Source of the DNA: Cyanobacteria bacterium HKST-UBA02
Lineage (GTDB): Bacteria > Cyanobacteriota > Vampirovibrionia > Obscuribacterales > Obscuribacteraceae
Direction: 5' to 3'
Length of the DNA: 11,731 bases
Assembly (NCBI GenBank): GCA_020431945.1
Contig: JAGQHH010000276.1
Coordinates: 1 to 11,731 of the forward strand
Both the position numbers and the translations under genes were made by a program. Below, piece after piece: positions 5,870 to 11,731 of this stretch (the first letter of the stretch is position 1; every line of letters begins with the position of its first letter). A model generated the notes under the pieces. It ran no database searches and was not told the origin of the DNA. It saw nothing but the letters and a program-made list of their open reading frames with translations.

Positions 5870-8800
5870 ATGCGTGGGGATGGCTTCGTGTACCAAATAA
5901 CGGTCAAAATCAAGAGTAAGAAAGGCAGCAACTTCGGGCTGCATAAAGTAATCTGCCTCTTCGCCGAGCAGTTTTCCTCCGGAATAGATGAGGGTAACGG
6001 AAACAACCTCGGAACCCCGGGATACAGAGCGGCGAGCCTGGAGCCTACTGGCGATGCCGCAGTGTGGACAGCGACTCTGTTCTTACCTGATCGCTCATTA
6101 GTCGAAGATCTGGTCACAGTTAAATTGATCGCTCCAGACGGCTCGGTTCTAAGAGAACAGCGACATGAGCTTGGTCGTGAAAGCTCGGTGGTCGAAATCG
6201 AGGCCGAGCCTGCAATCTATCAGCCGCTTGTAAGCAGGGAGACATCGAATTCGCTTGCCAAGATACGGGGGCGCGTGATCGACCTGGCGGGTAGATTGGT
6301 CCTAAGCGGAGAGCAAGTCATCCTTTTTGCTAAGGGCGAAAGTGGAATCGATGAAATAGTTGCTGTCGCCAGAACTGATTCGCAAGGCTATTTCTCTTTC
6401 CAATTTCCAAATAGAACCTTCATCAGAGTGTTTGCTAAGGTTGGCGACTATCCGGAGGAGGAAGTTCTCTTAGAGGACGGTGAGCTTCCGGAACAAATGA
6501 TTGTGGCTGTCTTCGCTCAGTTGGAAGAGGGTTTCGAGAAGAACGACTGCTCCTGCGAGACACCTGTTCCGGCCCTACCCGATGCCCAGGACATTCTCAG
6601 TAGCCCGCAGACTTACATGAGCGACGCTTCCGGTGGATGTGTTTCATTCACAAAGCCGAACCGAACGATTGAGGAATTCGATTTCTTCGGTGTTGTTAGA
6701 ACCACCGAACCTGAAATAGTCGGGCTCACCTTGCCCGAGCCAAATTTCATCTCGGCTGAAAAAATTCCGCAGTATGCAAATCCGACGGGACACGGTGGGA
6801 GACCAAGCTTGCCTGTCTCGACGGACAAGCCAGCTGCTCCACCGTTTCAGTCTGACCGACCGGTGTCAGCTCCCGACAAACCTGTGCACGGAGGCACTCA
6901 GGCTCCCAAGGATACAGCCGGCGGCACCCCGGGTACACGTCCCGTCTCGAGGGCTGGAATGGCGGCAGATCTCAATCCGATGCCCGCTCCGACCCTGGTG
7001 GTAGAGCACACGCCACAATCAGGAGCAGAGTCTACAAGAAAAATAATCGACCCGCGGATACTGAAGAGGCTTTCCAAGGGACGGGGATACTCTGAAGAAG
7101 TAGTTTCAGAAGCTGCGCGAGAGACGGAGCAGAGCCAGATCGATAAAATCGTTGCCAGGGCATCTCGTTCGGCCGCTGGACGATCCGAGTTGTCGGTGGA
7201 CAATCCGCTCGACTGGGACGAAGATCCTACCTTCTATCAGGCCGCGACCATAGCCCATGGACACATCCTGCACTACAAACAAACCTGGAGAGCCAATGGC
7301 TTTTCTCTGGGCGATTTGTTGTATAGCCTGCCCCTAGCACCGGGACAGAAGAGACAGGTAGCTATCTTAGACTGGGAGCGCCGGGAGATAGCGTCGCGCT
7401 CCGAGTCGCTAGAAATGGAAGAAAGGCTAGCTGCTAACTTGACCAGGGATCGAGATATCCAAGAAATTGTCACCGCAAGTCTAAAGGAGACAGACGTCGG
7501 TGCTTCGCTTTCTCTAACGGGAGGATCTTCCAGCAACGAAGGCTCCTCCGGGTTCGGCTCAGGTGCTGCCAGCGCATTGATGATGGTAGCCGGCTCCGCC
7601 AGCGGAGCGCGAGGCGGCGCATCAGTAGGTTTTCAGCATGGTTCTCGACAGGCCTCTGCCAACTCACTGCAGCAGATAAGAGATCGGATTTCGCAAGCAG
7701 CTTCTGCTTTGCGAAGCCAGCGGTCTACGGTAGTGCAGTCAGTAGCACAGGGTGAGACATTGCGTGCTCAAACAGAAGCGATTGCCAACTATAATCATTG
7801 CCACGCAATTACGGTGGAGTACTTTGAGGTGCTGCGGCATTTCGCAGTAGAACACAAACTTGTCGATGTTCAGGAATGCTTGTTCGTCCCGCTGCTGATG
7901 TCCCCCTTCGACCCCAAAAAAGTACTGCGCTGGCGGCAAGCACTGGAAAGAGGAATTAGGGACAAACGTTTGATTCCTGCGTTCAATGCCCTGGAGCGTA
8001 TCGTTAACAGCTACGACGGTGCGGACCTTCCTGCCGGTTCGTATGCGGACGAGCCAATCTCGAGAATCGAAGGATTGCTGCGAGTATCTTTCCGGATTGT
8101 CCGTCCCTCCGATAAAGATGTTGCGGGCCAGTCCACCATTGACGGTGCTGCATGGACCGGACTTGCGAAACTGCTGGGCAAGAGCGTGGAAGGCTTCTAC
8201 GAGAACTACCTTGCCGAGGCCAAAGATAAGGACAGAGTGTTCGTAGAGCAACTGGGACCTCAAATCGCCAGGGAGTTAATCGATCGAATCGAACTTGTTC
8301 TTCTGGGAGATTCAGATTTTGCAGTTCCACTTCAGTTTGAGCTGATCTCGGATTTCAAGGACAGAACACCGCTTCAGATCAAAGTACGCTCGAACGGTAG
8401 GCTCTCACCGCTTTTGACTAGAAGGAAAGTAGCCGACGTCCAGTTGAGGGTGCGCGGAATGACGGCCAATGTTGCCCTCGAGCAGGAGCTACCGCCCGGC
8501 ACTAAAATGACCCTGGATTTTGCACAGCTCCGATATGAGACGCAGCACCTTCACTTCGATCTGGTATCTTCCGGTCGAGTTTCGCAGAATCTGATCGATA
8601 GCGATGGAACAACTATTTCTTGCCCGCTCGTGCCAGCTGAGCTGCGTAATCCGCGTAACGAGGACAGAGAGCGAGCAAATGCTCTATTGGCACACCTTCA
8701 CGACAACATGGAGCACTATCACAGGATCATATGGACGAGAATGGACCCATCGCGCCGATTTATGCTTCTTGATGGCATAGTGGCACCCAATGGAGGTGGA

Positions 8801-10798
8801 CGTAGCGTTGCCTCGATAGTGGAAAATCGACTGATTGGTATCGTAGGAAACTCAATGATCCTACCCGTTGTGCCGGGCGTGAAGCTGGATCCGCTTTACC
8901 AGCAGTCTGCGGGCGACACATCAGTAACCTTGCTTGATGCATATATGCCAGATGCTCCGACCCCTCCTCTGTTGGTATCAGTTCCCACCAGAGGCGTCTA
9001 TGCGGAATCTGTAATTGGTGCGTGCAACTCCTGTGAGAAGAAAGACGAAACACGCTTCTGGCGCTGGGAAGAATCACCTCTTCCGGATCAGCCGACGCCC
9101 ATAGGACTGTTGAGTTCTGACAGCCGCGCTACCACTTCTCCGGATTTGACAGCCAAAGACTTCGCTGCACCGATCATCAATTTGCAGAATTCGCCGGCAG
9201 CACCGGATCCAACGGGACTGGCGGCCATTCTGCAGCTAGCAGGCAAGGGTGACTCCTTCAGAGATCTGACAGGATTGTCTCAGAACCAGTTGAATAGCTC
9301 GCAGGCTCTGCAAACCGCTTCAGCAGCAGCTAGAGATGCATCCAGGCTGGCACTCCAGCAAGCCATGATGCGCGACATCGGACAGATTGAAGATCATGTA
9401 AAGTCAGCCGTGGACCGAGGTATTTTATCGCCGGATAAGGGTGAAGCCATACTCGAAGGCAGCTACCAGGCCATGTATGGAGACGGTGTCGGCGACGATC
9501 AAACAGAAAAATTACCTGTCCGCGAACTGGAGGTGTTGAGGCGCGAGCAGCCCGGGGAGTTGATATACGAAGACAAGAATAGAAAGATCTCGATCGGCAA
9601 TAATATTCTCGGACAAAACCAATCGAAGAAATCCGGATTCGCCAAGGCGGTCTCGGTGGATGCGTCTAAGGATTCAAGAGCGTTTTTCCCTGGTACTACC
9701 CAGACCCTTTCGATCTTGAAGATAGTTGACCTACCCGCTGATGCCACGGTTACCTGGAGCGTCAAGCCGGGCGACGTCCTGTCCGACCTCGAGGGCTTGG
9801 TTATGAGATCAACCATGCCGAAAGACGTGATTCATGTGGGCCAGGTTTCCTTAGATGAGACGGGCGATACGATGTGCATTGCCCGAGCAGGAACTCCAGG
9901 AAGGGTCGTGGTGACGGCTGAAATTGAGGATGGGCATGGAGCGGACCTGGCGACCTTCGAAATCGAGATGTGCGTGCCGCAATTCGTGTCCATCAATGAT
10001 TCTCCGGAGTTCGATACCTTTTTGTCGGAGTTCCCGTCAAGTTTGCTCCCGCTCAGGGATTTCAAAGAAACCCTTGTCGAGGATATGGTAGACGTTGCGA
10101 GAGATTTGCTGCGCGATATAAATGTCCGACTCATTTGCACGATGGCACCGTTCTCGCAGAACTTCGATGCGCTCCTGGACGAGGTTACCGGGAGGACGCG
10201 CATGATTACTGCTACCATTCGAAACACGAGTCCTCGAATAGCCATTTCGGGCGCGGAATATCCGGTCGATTGCCTGGCAGGTTATTCGACTCCTGTTTCT
10301 CCAAGCGGTGCCCCTTTACCCTGGTCGGAGAATCAGACCATCGATATTTTCCCGGGCAGCATTATTATCACCCGCCCGGCCGGTGTCACTTTCAAGGCGG
10401 ACACGTCGGACAAGCTATCAGCCATGGCAGAGTCCATCGGCAAGCTGGGTCTATCTCCGGGCACTTCCGACTATACCGATATCATGACCAATACCGCTCG
10501 AATTGTGGGGAGAATATGCGGAGAGACTCTGGCTCACGAGATCATTCACTGGCTATGCGGTCCACTGCCTGTGGGCAAGGTTTTCAAAGCCCACTCGGAG
10601 ATCAAAGGTGACCTCATGCAAGACTCGCCTTTCAAAACCTTCGAACGCCAGGCCGGTATCAAGATTAAGAAGAGCGCCGACTTTCCGAAGACTGGTTCGT
10701 TCACCTTCACCAAGGTGAATCAAATCGCTCCCGCTACGCTTCTAGTGGCTCAGCGGTTCTGGCCGAAGAAACTTCCCCCGGTCAAAAAGACGAAATAG
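5870..10798 (+). CDS. Giant multidomain protein with C-terminal HEIIH metalloprotease-like domain
   Basis: This is a 1642-residue protein of unknown function. Residues ~1-110 are beta-rich. Residues ~127-215 resemble a carboxypeptidase-regulatory-like fold (KIRGRVIDLAG, TDSQGYFSFQFP). Residues ~305-370 are a Pro/Gly-rich linker. The core begins with HYKQTWRANGFSLGDLLYSLPLAPGQ (~467-492), then a Gly/Ser/Ala stretch (~544-590), NYNHCHAITVEYFEVLRHF (640-658), a segment with MDPSRRFMLLDG (~939-1006) and GVYAESVIGACNSC (1042-1055, a CxxC). Residues ~1112-1202 are Ala-rich and helical. Residues ~1261-1365 look Ig-like. The end holds AHEIIHWLCG (H1556, E1557, H1560) and GDLMQDS, a Met-turn-like piece. 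The core motifs, in this order, recall large uncharacterised bacterial proteins, from memory only. No signal peptide or membrane helix is evident. The ATG at 5870 lacks a Shine-Dalgarno; a GTG at 5888 has GGGG 8 nt upstream and is an alternative start. It appears monocistronic, and looks somewhat less GC-rich than its neighbours. Confidence 0.8.
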   Translation: MRGDGFVYQITVKIKSKKGSNFGLHKVICLFAEQFSSGIDEGNGNNLGTPGYRAASLEPTGDAAVWTATLFLPDRSLVEDLVTVKLIAPDGSVLREQRHELGRESSVVEIEAEPAIYQPLVSRETSNSLAKIRGRVIDLAGRLVLSGEQVILFAKGESGIDEIVAVARTDSQGYFSFQFPNRTFIRVFAKVGDYPEEEVLLEDGELPEQMIVAVFAQLEEGFEKNDCSCETPVPALPDAQDILSSPQTYMSDASGGCVSFTKPNRTIEEFDFFGVVRTTEPEIVGLTLPEPNFISAEKIPQYANPTGHGGRPSLPVSTDKPAAPPFQSDRPVSAPDKPVHGGTQAPKDTAGGTPGTRPVSRAGMAADLNPMPAPTLVVEHTPQSGAESTRKIIDPRILKRLSKGRGYSEEVVSEAARETEQSQIDKIVARASRSAAGRSELSVDNPLDWDEDPTFYQAATIAHGHILHYKQTWRANGFSLGDLLYSLPLAPGQKRQVAILDWERREIASRSESLEMEERLAANLTRDRDIQEIVTASLKETDVGASLSLTGGSSSNEGSSGFGSGAASALMMVAGSASGARGGASVGFQHGSRQASANSLQQIRDRISQAASALRSQRSTVVQSVAQGETLRAQTEAIANYNHCHAITVEYFEVLRHFAVEHKLVDVQECLFVPLLMSPFDPKKVLRWRQALERGIRDKRLIPAFNALERIVNSYDGADLPAGSYADEPISRIEGLLRVSFRIVRPSDKDVAGQSTIDGAAWTGLAKLLGKSVEGFYENYLAEAKDKDRVFVEQLGPQIARELIDRIELVLLGDSDFAVPLQFELISDFKDRTPLQIKVRSNGRLSPLLTRRKVADVQLRVRGMTANVALEQELPPGTKMTLDFAQLRYETQHLHFDLVSSGRVSQNLIDSDGTTISCPLVPAELRNPRNEDRERANALLAHLHDNMEHYHRIIWTRMDPSRRFMLLDGIVAPNGGGRSVASIVENRLIGIVGNSMILPVVPGVKLDPLYQQSAGDTSVTLLDAYMPDAPTPPLLVSVPTRGVYAESVIGACNSCEKKDETRFWRWEESPLPDQPTPIGLLSSDSRATTSPDLTAKDFAAPIINLQNSPAAPDPTGLAAILQLAGKGDSFRDLTGLSQNQLNSSQALQTASAAARDASRLALQQAMMRDIGQIEDHVKSAVDRGILSPDKGEAILEGSYQAMYGDGVGDDQTEKLPVRELEVLRREQPGELIYEDKNRKISIGNNILGQNQSKKSGFAKAVSVDASKDSRAFFPGTTQTLSILKIVDLPADATVTWSVKPGDVLSDLEGLVMRSTMPKDVIHVGQVSLDETGDTMCIARAGTPGRVVVTAEIEDGHGADLATFEIEMCVPQFVSINDSPEFDTFLSEFPSSLLPLRDFKETLVEDMVDVARDLLRDINVRLICTMAPFSQNFDALLDEVTGRTRMITATIRNTSPRIAISGAEYPVDCLAGYSTPVSPSGAPLPWSENQTIDIFPGSIIITRPAGVTFKADTSDKLSAMAESIGKLGLSPGTSDYTDIMTNTARIVGRICGETLAHEIIHWLCGPLPVGKVFKAHSEIKGDLMQDSPFKTFERQAGIKIKKSADFPKTGSFTFTKVNQIAPATLLVAQRFWPKKLPPVKKTK

Positions 10799-10805
10799 GT
10801 CAGTT

Positions 10806-11731
10806 CTACATGAGGGATTGCATGATCTTGTCCAGAGCCGCCTTGGGAGGTCTCAGCTCTTTCTGCTGCAAGCTCGAGAGAGGCTCGTCCACCATATGCT
10901 TGACGCTGGAGAAATCACGCAGGTCTTTGTCGATATAAAGAAGTCCGGTGAGCAGGGTGCCGTCCCGGTGCGACTGGTGGATGGCACGGTCGGCGGCGAA
11001 GCGATCGGTGGGATCGTAATCCCGATCGATTTTCTTCAGTTGCAGGACCGAGCCGTCATGGAGCTGGACGTCACGGACGGTGCCTTCTTCGTAGTCGACG
11101 GTGATCTGCTCGTAGAACGGGATATAGTCCAGACCGTGCAGAGGAGTGTCGATCTCTTTGGCTGTCTTATAGCTCTTGGTGGAGCCTGCGTGGTTGTTGA
11201 AGGTGACGCATGGGCTGATCACGTCGAGCACTGCGGTGCCGCGGTGGGAGACAGCTGCCTTGAGCAGGGTGACGAGCTGGCGCGGGTCGCCGGCGAAAGA
11301 GCGGGCGACGAAACCGCAACCCAGCTCGATGGCCAGACCGCAGAGGTCGATGGCGGTGAGCTCGTTGACGGTGCCGTCCTTGAGCTTGCTGCCACGGTCG
11401 GCGGTGGCGGAGAACTGACCCTTGGTGAGACCGTAGACGCCGTTGTTCTCGATGATATAAACCACCGGGACGTTACGCCGGATCATATGACCGAACTGAC
11501 CGAGACCGATACTGGCGGTGTCGCCGTCTCCACTGACTCCCAGCAGGGTGAGTTTCTTGTTCGCCATATGGGCGCCGGTGGCAATGGAAGGCATGCGTCC
11601 GTGCACCGAGTTGAAACCATGGGAGCGGGAGAGGAAGTAAGCCGGGGTTTTGCTCGAGCAGCCGATGCCGGAGAGCTTCACTACCTGGTGGGGCTCGATG
11701 GAGAGCTCCCAGAAGGCTTTGATGATCTGGC
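10806..11731 (-). CDS. korB: 2-oxoacid:ferredoxin oxidoreductase beta subunit (KorB-type), 5' end outside window
   Basis: The reading frame is open to the right edge, so the fragment has ~307 codons and its start is not seen; the GTG at 11681 is internal. The fragment begins just before VVKLSGIGCSSKTP. It then has the thiamine-pyrophosphate motif, GDGD at 11520-11531 with the closing NN at 11442-11447 (25 residues between GDG and NN), and IENNGVYGLTKGQ. These are hallmarks of the beta subunit that binds TPP and Mg2+ in CoA-dependent 2-oxoacid:ferredoxin oxidoreductases. Such enzymes oxidise 2-oxoglutarate or pyruvate and reduce ferredoxin. The HGRMPSIATG segment and the long C-terminal tail resemble the 2-oxoglutarate (KorB) group more than PorB, but substrate cannot be settled from beta alone. 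The alpha subunit gene would be expected beyond the right edge. The stop (TAG, 10806-10808) lies 7 nt from the end of the convergent giant gene, with no terminator between. Confidence 0.87.
   Translation of the reverse strand, partial: QIIKAFWELSIEPHQVVKLSGIGCSSKTPAYFLSRSHGFNSVHGRMPSIATGAHMANKKLTLLGVSGDGDTASIGLGQFGHMIRRNVPVVYIIENNGVYGLTKGQFSATADRGSKLKDGTVNELTAIDLCGLAIELGCGFVARSFAGDPRQLVTLLKAAVSHRGTAVLDVISPCVTFNNHAGSTKSYKTAKEIDTPLHGLDYIPFYEQITVDYEEGTVRDVQLHDGSVLQLKKIDRDYDPTDRFAADRAIHQSHRDGTLLTGLLYIDKDLRDFSSVKHMVDEPLSSLQQKELRPPKAALDKIMQSLM

Noticed and set aside
7986..8263. Paired 86- and 174-codon frames on both strands within the giant gene
   Set aside because: They are out-of-frame shadows of a long continuous coding frame with consistent motifs.
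10535..10600. Classical metzincin motif HExxHxxGxxH in the giant protein
   Set aside because: Only HExxH is present; the residue at the third histidine position is Leu, so assignment to a named metzincin family is not supported.
1..11731. HIP1-like GCGATCGC repeats that would mark classical cyanobacteria
   Set aside because: GCGATCG-like words appear, but I found no repeated full octamer, so it gives no taxonomic support.

Overview
The window carries eight protein genes, two of them cut by the window edges; no rRNA, tRNA, CRISPR array or insertion sequence was seen. It looks like a chromosomal segment of a moderately GC-rich bacterium. A class II fumarase and a 2-oxoacid:ferredoxin oxidoreductase beta subunit point to central carbon metabolism. 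A secreted TonB-C-terminal-like protein suggests a diderm. The taxon cannot be fixed from the sequence. A relative of the non-photosynthetic cyanobacterial lineage (Obscuribacterales-like), where I recall short TonB-C proteins of this style, is one weak guess.

Layout, left to right. (1) 1-446 is the 3' end of fumC, closed by a palindromic terminator. (2) 549-2524 is a two-gene, translationally coupled (ATGA) unit: a small exported TonB-C-like protein, then a MEMO-AMMECR1 fusion. These are two of the three parts of the uncharacterised AmmeMemoRadiSam system; the radical SAM partner is not in this window. (3) On the minus strand, convergent with that unit, lies a short membrane protein that I read as a truncated M48 (HtpX/Ste24-like) homologue. 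Its HExxH zinc site has become AELAR, so it is a pseudoprotease or a decayed gene. (4) Divergent from it, 3225-5693 is a glutamine-synthetase-like gamma-glutamyl ligase followed 6 nt later by an amidohydrolase. These are the same two modules that are fused in fungal FluG, arranged as a probable amine or amide metabolism operon.

(5) 5870-10798 encodes a 1642-residue multidomain protein without an evident signal peptide. It has an N-terminal beta-rich part with a carboxypeptidase-regulatory-like fold, a Pro-rich linker, a long conserved-looking core with recognisable motifs, an Ala-rich helical stretch, an Ig-like segment, and a C-terminal domain with an HEIIH zinc-protease motif. It is the least explained and most interesting item here. 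(6) Convergent with it after only 7 nt is a korB-type gene on the minus strand that runs off the right edge.

The metabolic genes at both edges look ordinary. The unusual content is the giant protein, the M48-like pseudoenzyme, the MEMO-AMMECR1 fusion coupled to an exported protein, and the split FluG-like pair.
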